Assembly: GCF_021474425.1 (NCBI RefSeq)
Contig: NZ_JAKEIP010000070.1
Span: 1-35,450, forward strand
Reading direction: 5' to 3'
From: Streptomyces muensis
GTDB taxonomy: Bacteria; Actinomycetota; Actinomycetes; Streptomycetales; Streptomycetaceae
DNA length: 35,450 bases
In this document: piece by piece, positions 7,703-16,581 of the stretch
Numbering within the stretch: position 1 is the first letter of the stretch
Layout: every line of letters begins with the position of its first letter
Position numbers and translations under genes: made by a program
Notes under the pieces: generated by a model
Database searches by the model: none
Told to the model about the DNA's origin: nothing
Seen by the model: only the letters and a program-made list of their open reading frames with translations

Positions 7703-8946
7703 CCACGTCCCTCAACCGCCGGGCCGTCGATCTGCCGCCGCTGATCCCGGCCCCGCGCCGGCTGCTCAAGCACCCCCGGCTGATGCACTACAACCGACTG
7801 GCGGCGCTGGTACTCGTCGCCAACCTGGCCTTCCTGTGGGCGAGTTGGTCCCCATCCCCGCGGACCATGGGCCACGCGGCCCTCGCCGACCTCGCCCTCG
7901 CCGTCCTCGTCCGCCAGCAGTACGTCATCAACCTCTTCTTCCGGCTGGCCACCTGGGCGCCGACGACCTGGCCGCTGAAGATCCGCTGGACGCTCGGCAA
8001 GGTCTACCACTTCGGCGGGCTGCACGTGGGCGGGGCACTGGCGGGGACGGCCTGGTTCCTGGCGCTGACGCTCACGACGACCGACGCGGCGCTCCTCGTC
8101 GTGAGCTGGACCCTGATCGCGCTCCTCGCCGTGATCGTCGCCACCGCCCTCCCGCCCTTCCGCTCCCGCCACCACGACCACTTCGAGAAGATCCACCGCT
8201 TCGGCGGCTGGAGCGCCCTCGCCCTCTTCTGGGCGCACACCCTGCTGTCCACCCCCCAGCCGGTCCCGATCACCGTCCTGGCGGTCGTCACCTTCAGCGT
8301 CGCCCTGCCCTGGCTACGGCTGCGCAAGGTGGACGTACGCCTCGAACGTCCCTCCCCGCACGTCGTCCTGGCCCGCTTCGACCACGGTGAGACCCCCTTC
8401 GCGGGTTCCTCGACCGCGATCAGCCGCAGCCCGCTGAAGGAATGGCACTCCTTCGCCAACGTCCCGGCCCCCGGCGAACCCGGCTTCCGGCTGACCATCT
8501 CGCGCGCCGGGGACTGGACGGGTTCGTTCATCGACGACCTGCCGGCCAAGGTGTGGGTCAAGGGCATCACCACGGCGGGCGTCGCCAACATCGAGACCCT
8601 GTTCACAAAGGTCGTCTACGTCGCGACCGGCAGCGGCATCGGCCCCTGCCTCCCGCACCTCCTCGCCGCCGAGGTCCCCTCCCGTCTGGTCTGGGCGACC
8701 CGCGATCCCCGCGCGACCTACGGCGACGCCCTGGTCGACGAGATCCTCGCCGTCCAGCCGCACGCCCTGGTCTGGGACACCTCCCAGAACGGCAAGCCCG
8801 ACATGGTGCGGCTCGCGTACGAGGCGTACCGGGACTTCGGGGCCGAGGCCGTCATCTGCATCTCCAACAAGAAGCTCACCTGGCAGGTGGTGCACGGGCT
8901 GGAACGGCGCGGGATTCCGGCGTACGGCGCCATCTGGGACTCATGA
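7699..8946 (+). CDS. Six-helix membrane flavoprotein with ferric-reductase-like NAD-binding domain
   Basis: This 415-aa protein has about six transmembrane segments (roughly residues 32-50, 60-80, 107-127, 133-153, 172-190 and 194-212) followed by a cytosolic reductase-like domain. The reductase part has the nucleotide-binding glycine motif VATGSGIGPCLPHLL near residue 310 and a C-terminus ending in a tryptophan-containing AIWDS. Histidines in or next to the helices (GLHVGG, KIHRFGG, FWAHTLL) are placed where heme ligands could be, but I cannot confirm heme binding. No clear RxYS flavin motif is seen, so FAD binding is inferred. The start ATG overlaps the preceding stop. The adenylation protein and this one together match the AMP-binding, six-TM, FAD/NAD order described for fungal TmpL. 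The physiological substrate is unknown. Confidence 0.75.
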   Translation: MTTSLNRRAVDLPPLIPAPRRLLKHPRLMHYNRLAALVLVANLAFLWASWSPSPRTMGHAALADLALAVLVRQQYVINLFFRLATWAPTTWPLKIRWTLGKVYHFGGLHVGGALAGTAWFLALTLTTTDAALLVVSWTLIALLAVIVATALPPFRSRHHDHFEKIHRFGGWSALALFWAHTLLSTPQPVPITVLAVVTFSVALPWLRLRKVDVRLERPSPHVVLARFDHGETPFAGSSTAISRSPLKEWHSFANVPAPGEPGFRLTISRAGDWTGSFIDDLPAKVWVKGITTAGVANIETLFTKVVYVATGSGIGPCLPHLLAAEVPSRLVWATRDPRATYGDALVDEILAVQPHALVWDTSQNGKPDMVRLAYEAYRDFGAEAVICISNKKLTWQVVHGLERRGIPAYGAIWDS

Positions 8947-8960
8947 CAGGGAGGGATCCG

Positions 8961-9728
8961 GTGAACAACCTCAAGATCGAACGCGACGGCGCCGTGGTGA
9001 CCGTACGCCTGCACCGCCCGCATGTCCGCAACGCCCTCAGCGGCGACCTGCTGGCCGAACTCCTCGACGCGCTGCGTCCGTTGGACGCCGATCCCGAGGT
9101 GGGCTGCTTCGTCGTCACCGGCTCGGAGAAGGTGTTCGCGGCGGGCGCCGACATCAAGGAGATGGCGGGGAGGACGGCCGCGCAGATGGCGGCCGAGGAC
9201 TACTTCGGGGCCTGGGAGGGCTTCACGGCCCTGCGCACCCCGAAGATCGCCGCCGTCAACGGCTATGCGCTGGGCGGCGGTTGCGAACTGGCGATGATGT
9301 GCGATCTCGTCATCGCGGGGGAGTCGGCGGTCTTCGGCCAGCCCGAGATCAAGCTCGGCGTGATCCCCGGCATCGGCGGCACCCAGCGCCTGACCCGGCT
9401 CGTGGGCCGGGCGAAGGCGATGGACCTGATCCTGACCGGCCGCACGATGGACGCGCGGGAGGCGGGGAGCTGCGGCCTCGTCTCCCGGGTCGTACCGGAC
9501 GACCGGGTCCTCCCGGAGGCCCTGGAGGCGGCGGCGACCATCGCCTCGTACGGCCGTGCCGCGGTCACGGCGGCCCGCGAGTGCGTCGACCGGGCCCTCG
9601 AAACCGGGCTCCGCGACGGCATCCTCTTCGAACGCCGCCTCTTCCACGCCCTGTTCGCGACCGAGGACCAGAAGGAGGGCATGAGCGCGTTCCTGGAGAA
9701 ACGCCCACCGCGTTTCACCGGCCGCTGA
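8961..9728 (+). CDS. Enoyl-CoA hydratase/isomerase family protein (crotonase)
   Basis: A 255-aa crotonase. The oxyanion-hole segments AAGADIKEM (about 60-68) and GYALGGGCE (101-109) are intact. Both catalytic glutamates of true enoyl-CoA hydratases are present with the right 20-residue spacing: Glu109 in GGGCE and Glu129 in GQPEI. It should therefore hydrate a trans-2-enoyl-CoA, though other crotonase reactions are possible. I chose GTG 8961 because GGGAGGG lies five bases upstream; an in-frame ATG at 8943 overlapping the previous stop is the alternative. It is the last gene of the operon and is followed by a strong hairpin. Why a crotonase travels with an adenylation enzyme and a membrane flavoprotein is unclear. 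Confidence 0.88.
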   Translation: MNNLKIERDGAVVTVRLHRPHVRNALSGDLLAELLDALRPLDADPEVGCFVVTGSEKVFAAGADIKEMAGRTAAQMAAEDYFGAWEGFTALRTPKIAAVNGYALGGGCELAMMCDLVIAGESAVFGQPEIKLGVIPGIGGTQRLTRLVGRAKAMDLILTGRTMDAREAGSCGLVSRVVPDDRVLPEALEAAATIASYGRAAVTAARECVDRALETGLRDGILFERRLFHALFATEDQKEGMSAFLEKRPPRFTGR

Positions 9729-9756
9729 ACCCGCGACGAGGGCGCCGGAACGCCGA

Positions 9757-9790
9757 GGGCGGGAGCAGGGCGACGGCCCCGCTCCCGCCC
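9757..9790. terminator. Bidirectional terminator hairpin
   Basis: A perfect 10-bp stem (9757-9766 GGGCGGGAGC with 9781-9790) and a 14-nt loop sit between two convergent genes: the crotonase and the SanA-like gene. Confidence 0.7.
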
Positions 9791-9792
9791 GA

Positions 9793-10485
9793 TCAGGGAG
9801 ATCGCTCCGCCGCCAACGCGTTCGTCACTCCGGTCTCCCGCGGCCCCAGGAACCGGGGGTCGGGCTCGAAGACGGCGTCCAGGGCCGCCTTGCCCGCCGC
9901 GAAGATCTCCCGGGCGCCGCCGTAGTACCAGGTGGCGTCGTGCTTGGCGTCGACCCCGACGCCGTACGACGTCACCCCCGCCTCCTGGCACAGCGCGACC
10001 GCTCGCCGGATGTGGAAGCCCTGGCTGATCAGCACCGCCTCGTCGACCCCGAAGATCTTCTTGGCGCGGACGCAGGAGTCCCAGGTGTCGAAGCCGGCGT
10101 AGTCGCTCACGATCCGCGAGTCGGGCACACCGTGCCTGGTCAGATACGTGCGCATGGCGTCGGGCTCGTCGTAGTCCTTGCGGCTGTTGTCGCCGGTGAC
10201 CAGGACGACCCTGATCCGGCCCTCGCGGTACAGCTCCGCCGCCGCGTCCAGCCGGTGGGCGAGATACGGCGAGGGCTCACCTGCCCACAGACCGGCACCG
10301 AAGACGACGGCGACGTCGGTGCGCGGCACGTCCGCGGTGGTGCGCAGCCGGTCACCGGTGACGAGGTACATCCAGGTGGCCGGAAGCAGCCCCAGCACAC
10401 ACCCGGCCATCAGGGCCTGCACCAGCCGCCGCTGTCCCGCGCGGGTGCGCGGCAGACGTGGTCGAGGCAGCTTCGGTCGGCGCAT
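9793..10485 (-). CDS. SanA/YdcF-like DUF218 membrane-anchored protein
   Basis: The 231-aa protein has a basic N-terminus (MRRPKLPRPR), one transmembrane helix (about residues 24-45, ending TWMYLVTG) and a DUF218 domain starting at DVAVVFGAGLW. The family pattern VLVTGDNSRKDYDEPDAM and the GFHIRRA segment are present. E. coli SanA affects envelope permeability to vancomycin; the biochemical activity is not established. The domain probably lies outside the membrane, judged by the positive-inside rule. ATG 10485 was chosen because GGAGGGA lies upstream; an in-frame start 33 codons earlier has no such site. Its stop nearly touches the terminator shared with the crotonase. Confidence 0.85.
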   Translation of the reverse strand: MRRPKLPRPRLPRTRAGQRRLVQALMAGCVLGLLPATWMYLVTGDRLRTTADVPRTDVAVVFGAGLWAGEPSPYLAHRLDAAAELYREGRIRVVLVTGDNSRKDYDEPDAMRTYLTRHGVPDSRIVSDYAGFDTWDSCVRAKKIFGVDEAVLISQGFHIRRAVALCQEAGVTSYGVGVDAKHDATWYYGGAREIFAAGKAALDAVFEPDPRFLGPRETGVTNALAAERSP

Positions 10486-10659
10486 CGGATGGTCCCTCCC
10501 CGGTCGGCTCACGGCCCGTTCTCGACAGTCAGGGACGTCCTGCCGGCCCCCGCGGTTCACCCTCCGCGACGTGATCAGCTTCACTAGGACCGGCGAAACC
10601 GCAGGTCACATCCGCTCACACCGTCCCTGTACCGCATCGTGAACCCGGTGTAAGAACCC

Positions 10660-10680
10660 GTCATTCCCGCGAAACGGGAA
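10660..10680 (+). promoter_or_regulatory. Putative GlnR half-site / inverted repeat upstream of chelatase gene
   Basis: GTCAT-n6-GAAAC (10660-10675) fits one gTnAc-n6-GaAAc half of a GlnR box. It overlaps a 6-bp inverted repeat TTCCCG/CGGGAA (10664-10680). No good second half-site is found 22 bp away. Nitrogen control of a siroheme gene would make sense because assimilatory nitrite reductase needs siroheme. Confidence 0.3.
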
Positions 10681-10708
10681 GGCAACGTCCCGCCGCCACC
10701 ATCGGTTC

Positions 10709-11581
10709 ATGACGGCGTCGAACCCTCTTCACGACGAGTCCACGACCGCCCACCTCGACAGTACGGCGCACCTCATGAACCGGATCAGCAGCCAGCTCGC
10801 CAGCCAGCTCAGCCTCGTCTCCCTCGACGGCAGGCGGCGCGCCGAGCCGCCCGCGCTCGTCGTCGTGGCCCACGGCAGCCGCGACCCGCGCGCCCTGAGC
10901 ACCGTGCGCACCCTCCTCGACAAGGTCCGCGCCCTGCGCCCCGGCCTGCCGGTCCACCTCGGCCACATCGAACTGAACGAGCCGCTGCTCCCGGACACCC
11001 TCGCGGCTCTCGGCGACCGGGAGGCGATCCTCGTCCCGCTGCTGCTCAGCCGCGGCTACCACATCAAGCGCGACATCCCCGAGATGGCCGCCGAGGCCCG
11101 GGTACACGCGCGCGTGGCTCCCGCCCTGGGCCCCCACCCCCTGCTGGTCGAGGCCCTGTACGCCCGTCTCGTCGAGGCCGGCTGGCCCACCCGCATGGAC
11201 GAGCCCACCCGCCGCAGGACCGCCGTCGTCCTGGCCGCCGCCGGCTCCCGAGACCCCGAGTCGAAACTCGACACCTCCCACACGGCCCACCTCCTGGCCA
11301 ACCGCCTCGGCGTCCCGGTCGTCCCGGCCTACGCCTCGACGGCGACCCCGACGGTCGAGGAAGCCCTGACGTCCCTGGCATCCCGAGGCCGCACAAGGGT
11401 GGCCATCGCGTCCTACTTCACAGCACCGGGCCGCTTCGCGAGGGAGTCCGCGCAGGCGGCCCCGTGGCTGGCCTCGGCCCCGTTGGGCACCCACCCCGCC
11501 ATGGCCCGCCTCCTCCTCCACCGCTACGACCAGATGCTGAACACGCCGGTCACGACAGCTCAGGAACTGGCTTCGGCTTAA
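10709..11581 (+). CDS. Sirohydrochlorin chelatase, CbiX/SirB type
   Basis: This 290-aa cytosolic protein would insert a metal (Fe2+ for siroheme, or Co2+ for cobalamin) into sirohydrochlorin. It has two CbiX-type halves. The first half has VVVAHGSRDP (about residues 51-60), with the metal-binding His, and GYHIKRDIP (about 116-124). The second half has VLAAAGSRDP and ASYFTAPGRF. The first 45 residues are a poorly conserved, Ser/His-rich extension, and an in-frame ATG at residue 23 is a possible alternative start. No clear Shine-Dalgarno precedes either. Siroheme supply for nitrite reductase would link it to the nitrate reductase gene 5 kb away, but it is not in an operon with it. Confidence 0.85.
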   Translation: MTASNPLHDESTTAHLDSTAHLMNRISSQLASQLSLVSLDGRRRAEPPALVVVAHGSRDPRALSTVRTLLDKVRALRPGLPVHLGHIELNEPLLPDTLAALGDREAILVPLLLSRGYHIKRDIPEMAAEARVHARVAPALGPHPLLVEALYARLVEAGWPTRMDEPTRRRTAVVLAAAGSRDPESKLDTSHTAHLLANRLGVPVVPAYASTATPTVEEALTSLASRGRTRVAIASYFTAPGRFARESAQAAPWLASAPLGTHPAMARLLLHRYDQMLNTPVTTAQELASA

Positions 11582-11605
11582 ATCGCCGGGCGAGGCCACC
11601 CACCC

Positions 11606-11635
11606 AGGGGCGCGGGGAACTGCGCGACCAGCCAC
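11606..11635 (+). repeat. Streptomyces intergenic repeat, copy 2
   Basis: A 30-bp match to the copy at 1177-1206. It begins 25 bp after the chelatase stop codon and ahead of dgt, so it is in a 3' position relative to a rightward gene. Confidence 0.85.
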
Positions 11636-11728
11636 CCACAACCCGCACTCGCGAACGAACAACACCCGGCAGGCGACTAGGCGCAACACAGCCCTCCGTT
11701 TGTCAGTGTCTGCCCGTACTGTCGGTGC

Positions 11729-12982
11729 ATGCACTACGACGAGTCAGCAGTCGAACGCTGGGCCCCAGAACCCGACAAACGCCCAGGCCGCACGGCCTTC
11801 CAACGAGACCGCGCCCGCGTACTGCACTCCGCCGCCCTACGAAGGCTCGCCGGCAAGACCCAGGTGGTCACCCCGGGAACGCACAGCAACGCCTGGGACC
11901 CCAGCCCTCGCACCCGCCTCACCCACTCCCTCGAGTGCGCCCAGGTAGGCCGCGAACTCGGCGCAGCCCTCGGCTGCGACCCCGACCTGGTGGAGGCCGC
12001 CTGCCTCTCCCACGACCTCGGCCACCCCCCCTTCGGCCACAACGGCGAAGTCGCGCTGAACGAATTCGCCGAGGACTGCGGCGGCTTCGAGGGCAACGCC
12101 CAGTCCCTCAGACTCCTCACCCGCATCGAGCCCAAACGGTTCACCCCGGAGGGCTCCGTCGGCCTCAACCTCACCCGCGCCACCCTCGACGCCGCCACCA
12201 AGTACCCCTGGCCGAGAGGCGCCCACCCCACCGCCCCGAACTCCCCGAAGTTCGGCGTCTACGAGGACGACCGCCCCGTCTTCGACTGGGTCCGCAAGGA
12301 CGCCCCCGGCACCCGCACCACCTTCGAGGCCCAGGTCATGGACTGGTCCGACGACGTGGCGTACTCCGTGCACGACGTCGAGGACGGCCTGCACGCCGGC
12401 CACATCGACCCGGGCTGCCTGCACGCCGAGCCGGAACGCCAGGCGGTCTTCGCGGTCGCCGTCGGACGGTACGTCCCCGAGGACACCGACCCGGCGGACC
12501 TCTCCGCCGCCCTCGACCGGCTCCAGGACCAGGAATGGTGGCCGCACGGCTACGACGGTTCGGCCGTCGCCCAGGCCCGGCTCAAGGACGCCACCAGCCA
12601 GCTCATCGGCCGCTTCTGCCTGGCCGCCGAGAGCGCCACCCGCGCGGCGTACGGCGACGGCTGGCTCTCGCGCTACGGCGCCGAACTCGTCGTACCGCAC
12701 GAGACCCGCCTGGAGTGCGCGGTCCTCAAGGCCGTCGCCGACCGGTACGTCATGCAGCGCGCCGAGCAGGAGCGGCTCCGCGCCGACCAGCGGATCGTCG
12801 TCGCCGAACTGGCCGAGGCGCTCACCGTCCGCGCGCCCGACGGTCTCGACCCGCAGTTCCGGGCCCTGTTCGACACGGCCGGGGACGACCGCGCCCGCAA
12901 GCGCGTGATCGTCGACCAGATCGCCTCCCTGACGGACGCGTCGGCCCGCTCCCTGCACGCCCGGCTCACGTACCGGGCGTAG
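11729..12982 (+). CDS. dgt: Deoxyguanosinetriphosphate triphosphohydrolase-like HD protein
   Basis: The 417-aa cytosolic enzyme would hydrolyse dNTPs to the deoxynucleoside and tripolyphosphate. The HD-domain metal ligands are visible: His66 in RLTHSLE, His95-Asp96 in SHDLGHPPFGH, and a later Asp in VMDWSDDVAYSVHD. The N-terminal FQRDRARVLHSAALRRLAGKTQV segment is typical of the family. Length and lack of insertions fit the actinobacterial type. There is no Shine-Dalgarno before the ATG, so the mRNA could be leaderless. It is followed by a hairpin at 12988-13016. Confidence 0.92.
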   Translation: MHYDESAVERWAPEPDKRPGRTAFQRDRARVLHSAALRRLAGKTQVVTPGTHSNAWDPSPRTRLTHSLECAQVGRELGAALGCDPDLVEAACLSHDLGHPPFGHNGEVALNEFAEDCGGFEGNAQSLRLLTRIEPKRFTPEGSVGLNLTRATLDAATKYPWPRGAHPTAPNSPKFGVYEDDRPVFDWVRKDAPGTRTTFEAQVMDWSDDVAYSVHDVEDGLHAGHIDPGCLHAEPERQAVFAVAVGRYVPEDTDPADLSAALDRLQDQEWWPHGYDGSAVAQARLKDATSQLIGRFCLAAESATRAAYGDGWLSRYGAELVVPHETRLECAVLKAVADRYVMQRAEQERLRADQRIVVAELAEALTVRAPDGLDPQFRALFDTAGDDRARKRVIVDQIASLTDASARSLHARLTYRA

Positions 12983-12987
12983 CGCCG

Positions 12988-13016
12988 CTCACCCTCACCC
13001 GCGCGGGACGGGTGAG
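12988..13016 (+). terminator. Terminator-like hairpin after dgt
   Basis: Outer stem CTCACCC/GGGTGAG (12988-12994 with 13010-13016) encloses a possible inner CCCGC/GCGGG stem. It starts six bases after the dgt stop codon. There is no T-tract. Confidence 0.5.
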
Positions 13017-13138
13017 GCCCAAGAGGCGAACGGGCACTCGAAAGTGACCCTGCGTGGCCTGATCGGGTCACCCCCTCTTCCCGCATCACGCTGCGTGCGG
13101 GAGGCTCAAGTGGCGGCACCCTTACGAGGAGGCATCAA

Positions 13139-14404
13139 GTGGTCGACGCGGATCAGACATTCGTCATCGTCGGAGGAGGACTCGCCGGCGCGAAGGCGGC
13201 CGAGACCCTTCGCGCGGAGGGCTTCACCGGGCGGGTGATACTGATCTGCGACGAGCGCGACCACCCGTACGAACGGCCGCCGCTGTCCAAGGGCTACCTC
13301 CTCGGCAAGGAGGAGCGCGACAGCGTCTTCGTGCACGAGCCCGCCTGGTACGCGCGCAACGACATCGAACTGCACCTCGGCCAGACCGTCGACGCGATCG
13401 ACCGTACGGCGAAGACGGTCCGCTTCGGCGAGGACGGCACCGTCGTCCACTACGACAAGCTCCTGCTGGCCACCGGCGCCGAGCCGCGCCGCCTGGACAT
13501 CCCGGGCACCGACCTGGCCGGCGTCCACCACCTGCGCCGGCTCGCGCACGCCGAGCGGCTCAAGGGCGTCCTCACCTCGCTCGGCCGGGACAACGGGCAC
13601 ATCGTGATCGCCGGCGCCGGCTGGATCGGCCTCGAGGTCGCGGCGGCGGCCCGGGAGTACGGCGCCGAGGTCACCGTCGTCGACCACAACCCGACCCCGC
13701 TGCACGGCGCGCTCGGCCCCGAGCTGGGCGGACTCTTCGCCGAGCTGCACCGCGAGCACGGGGTGCGGTTCCACTTCGGGCGGCGGCTGACGGAGATCGT
13801 CGGCCAGGACGGCATGGTGCTGGCCGCGCGCACCGACGACGGCGAGGAGCACCCGGCGCACGACGTCCTCGCCGCGATCGGCGCCGCTCCCCGCATCGGG
13901 CTTGCGGAAGCGGCGGGACTTGAGATCGCCGACCGTGCGCACGGCGGCGGCGTGGTCGTCGACGCACGGCTGCGCACCTCGGACCCCGACATCTACGCCG
14001 CGGGCGACGTGGCCTCCTTCCCGCATGCCCTCTTCGACACCCGGCTGCGGGTGGAGCACTGGGCCAACGCGCTGAACGGGGGACCGGCTGCGGCGCGGGC
14101 GATGCTCGGGCAGGACATCACCTACGACCGGGTGCCGTACTTCTTCACCGACCAGTACGACCTGGGGATGGAGTACAGCGGATGGGCGCCCGCCGGGTCG
14201 TACGACGAGGTGGTGATCCGCGGGGACGCCGGGAAGCGGGAGTTCATCGCGTTCTGGATGAAGGACGGGCGGGTGCTCGCCGGGATGAACGTGAACGTGT
14301 GGGACGTCACAGAGCCGATTCAGCAGCTGATTCGCTCGAAGGCACAGGTGAGCACCGAGACCCTCGCGGACCCACACATTCCGCTCGAAAACCTCGTCCC
14401 GTAG
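13139..14404 (+). CDS. FAD/NAD(P)-dependent oxidoreductase, ferredoxin-reductase-like
   Basis: A 421-aa cytosolic flavoprotein of the two-dinucleotide-binding-domain family. The FAD motif VIVGGGLAGAKAA is at residues 9-21. RPPLSKGYLLGKE is the family's conserved loop. LLATGAEPRRLDIPG ends the first domain. The NAD(P) motif VIAGAGWIGLEVAA lies near residue 157. The FAD-contact motif IYAAGDVAS lies near 284, followed by a reductase C-terminal domain with RVEHWANAL. It resembles ferredoxin reductases that feed P450 or dioxygenase systems, but no ferredoxin gene is adjacent. The GTG start has AGGAGG six bases upstream. Its stop lies 30 bases before dnaG. Confidence 0.88.
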   Translation: MVDADQTFVIVGGGLAGAKAAETLRAEGFTGRVILICDERDHPYERPPLSKGYLLGKEERDSVFVHEPAWYARNDIELHLGQTVDAIDRTAKTVRFGEDGTVVHYDKLLLATGAEPRRLDIPGTDLAGVHHLRRLAHAERLKGVLTSLGRDNGHIVIAGAGWIGLEVAAAAREYGAEVTVVDHNPTPLHGALGPELGGLFAELHREHGVRFHFGRRLTEIVGQDGMVLAARTDDGEEHPAHDVLAAIGAAPRIGLAEAAGLEIADRAHGGGVVVDARLRTSDPDIYAAGDVASFPHALFDTRLRVEHWANALNGGPAAARAMLGQDITYDRVPYFFTDQYDLGMEYSGWAPAGSYDEVVIRGDAGKREFIAFWMKDGRVLAGMNVNVWDVTEPIQQLIRSKAQVSTETLADPHIPLENLVP

Positions 14405-14421
14405 GTGTCAGTCCGCCCCCG

Positions 14422-14427
14422 TAGAAT
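14422..14427 (+). promoter_or_regulatory. Possible -10 element of a leaderless dnaG transcript
   Basis: TAGAAT ends seven bases before the dnaG GTG start, and there is no Shine-Dalgarno. A transcript starting at the usual distance would begin at or next to the start codon. No clear -35 box is seen at the expected spacing. Confidence 0.35.
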
Positions 14428-14433
14428 TCACGC

Positions 14434-16338
14434 GTGGCAGGACGGATCAACGACGAGGACGTGAAGGCGGTACGGGACGCGGTCCCGATCGACGCCGTGG
14501 TGTCCGAGTACCTCCAGCTGCGAGGCGCGGGCGGCGGGAACCTCAAGGGGCTGTGCCCCTTCCATGACGAGAAGTCGCCGTCCTTCCAGGTCAGCCCGAG
14601 CAAGGGACTCTTCCACTGCTTCGGCTGCCAGGAGGGCGGCGACACCATCACGTTCGTGATGAAGGTCGACCACCTCTCCTTCTCCGAGGCGGTCGAGCGC
14701 CTCGCCGCCCAGGCCGGCATCACCCTGCGCTACGAGGAGGGCGGGTACAACCCCTCCCACCAGCGCGGCGAGCGCATCCGTCTGGTCGAGGCCCACAAGA
14801 TCGCCGCCGAGTGGTACGCCGAGCAGCTCGCGACCGGCTCCGAGGCCGACACCGGCCGGATCTTCCTCGCCGAGCGCGGCTTCGACCAGGCCGCCGCCGT
14901 CCACTTCGGCGTCGGCTACAGCCCCCAGGGCTGGGACCACCTCACCCGCTTCCTGCGCGGCAAGGGCTTCACCGACAAGGAGATCCTCCTTTCCGGCCTG
15001 GCACAGGAGGGCCGGCGTGGCCCCATCGACCGGTTCCGGGGCAGGCTGATGTGGCCGATCCGCGACATCGCGGGAGACGTCGTCGGCTTCGGCGCCCGGA
15101 AGCTGTACGAGGCGGACAACGGGCCGAAGTACCTCAACACCCCCGACACGGCGATCTACAAGAAGTCCCAGGTCCTGTACGGCATCGACCTCGCCAAGCA
15201 GCACATCGCCAAGACCAGCCGTGCCGTCGTCGTCGAGGGCTACACCGACGTCATGGCCTGCCACCTCGCCGGCGTCACCACCGCCATCGCGACCTGCGGC
15301 ACGGCCTTCGGCGGCGACCACATCAAGATCCTGCGCCGGCTGCTGATGGACAACGGCTCGGCCCGCGTCATCTTCACCTTCGACGGCGACGCGGCCGGCC
15401 AGAAGGCGGCCCTGCGCGCCTTCGAGGACGACCAGAAGTTCGCCGCCGAGACGTACATCGCCATCGCGCCGGACGGCATGGACCCCTGCGAGCTGCGCCT
15501 CGCCAAGGGCGACGACGCGGTCTCCGACCTGGTCGAACCCCGCACACCGCTCTTCGAGTTCGCACTGCGCCAGATCGTCGTCCGCTACGACCTCGACACC
15601 CCCGCGGGCCGCGCCGCCGCGCTCGACGAGGCCGCCCCGATCGTCGCCCGCATCAAGAACAGCGGCGCCCAGCACGAGGTCGCCGTCCAGCTCGCGGGCA
15701 TGCTCGGCATCCTCGACACCCAGTTCGTGGTCAAGCGGGTCGCCCAGCTCGCGCGTTGGGCGAGGGAGCGCGGCGGACGCGGCCCGGCCCCGACCTCCCG
15801 CGACCCGCAGCAGCCGTACGACGCCGCCCCCGCACTCCGCACCTCCGGCCCCGCCCTCACCCTGCGCAACCCGGTGTACGCCACCGAACGCGAACTCCTC
15901 AAACTCGCCCTCCAACGCCCCGAGTTGGTCTCCCCGGCCTTCGACGCGTACGGCGTCGACGAGTTCACCGCCGCCCCCTACGCCGCCGTACGCCAGGCGA
16001 TCATGGACGCGGGCGGCGCGGAGTACGGCGTCCAGGACGGGCAGGAGTACCTGGTCCGCGTCCGGGACGCCGCCCCCGACGACCAGGTCCGCGCGATGGT
16101 CACGGAGCTGGCGGTCGAGGCGATCATGCGCAGGACGGTCGACGAGAACTACGCCGGCGAACAGCTCGTCACCGTGCGCCGGCGCGCCGTCGAGCGCCGG
16201 ATCCGTGACATCCAGAGCCAGCTGACCCGGCTCGGCGCGGGCGGCGACCCGGCTCAACTGGCCGCCGTACAGAACGAACTGTGGGTGTTGCAGCAGTACG
16301 ACCAGGCACTGCGGGAGCACGGCGCGGCCGCCCTCTGA
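14434..16338 (+). CDS. dnaG: DNA primase
   Basis: The 634-aa primase synthesises RNA primers for chromosomal replication. The N-terminal CHC2 zinc ribbon is intact: Cys41-Pro-Phe-His44 and Cys62-Phe-Gly-Cys65. The core contains GFGARKL and the TOPRIM acidic motifs VVVEGYTDVMA (about 265-275) and FTFDGDAAGQKA (about 313-324). The C-terminal helicase-binding region (about 480-634) is present and ends in a helical segment. The length is normal for actinobacteria. The GTG at 14434 is taken as start because the protein aligns from VAGRI onward by family habit and a -10-like box precedes it. It lies immediately upstream of the sigma factor gene, an arrangement related to the classical dnaG-rpoD pairing. 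Confidence 0.96.
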   Translation: MAGRINDEDVKAVRDAVPIDAVVSEYLQLRGAGGGNLKGLCPFHDEKSPSFQVSPSKGLFHCFGCQEGGDTITFVMKVDHLSFSEAVERLAAQAGITLRYEEGGYNPSHQRGERIRLVEAHKIAAEWYAEQLATGSEADTGRIFLAERGFDQAAAVHFGVGYSPQGWDHLTRFLRGKGFTDKEILLSGLAQEGRRGPIDRFRGRLMWPIRDIAGDVVGFGARKLYEADNGPKYLNTPDTAIYKKSQVLYGIDLAKQHIAKTSRAVVVEGYTDVMACHLAGVTTAIATCGTAFGGDHIKILRRLLMDNGSARVIFTFDGDAAGQKAALRAFEDDQKFAAETYIAIAPDGMDPCELRLAKGDDAVSDLVEPRTPLFEFALRQIVVRYDLDTPAGRAAALDEAAPIVARIKNSGAQHEVAVQLAGMLGILDTQFVVKRVAQLARWARERGGRGPAPTSRDPQQPYDAAPALRTSGPALTLRNPVYATERELLKLALQRPELVSPAFDAYGVDEFTAAPYAAVRQAIMDAGGAEYGVQDGQEYLVRVRDAAPDDQVRAMVTELAVEAIMRRTVDENYAGEQLVTVRRRAVERRIRDIQSQLTRLGAGGDPAQLAAVQNELWVLQQYDQALREHGAAAL

Positions 16339-16581
16339 GCAGGCGGTCACGGACCGGACGCAAAAAGTCACCGCACGCCCCTCGTGGCGGCGATGTGTCG
16401 TACTCCACACTGGGTTCCGGTGCCTGAGTCCTCGGAGCGCGGCCGATCCGTTCCCCACGGGTCCCACACCCCCGCGGTTCCGCTCATCGCGTACGGGACG
16501 GACAGCGGCAAGGCCGCCGACTCCGCCCTCGAAGCAGCGCTGCCGTACGCCTCGGCAGCGATCATCCTGGAGGTCGCCCCC

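Noticed and set aside
16384..16581. 66-residue N-terminal extension of the sigma factor
   Set aside because: The frame is open, but the GTG at 16582 has a GGAGG site and the upstream residues have no resemblance to sigma region 1.
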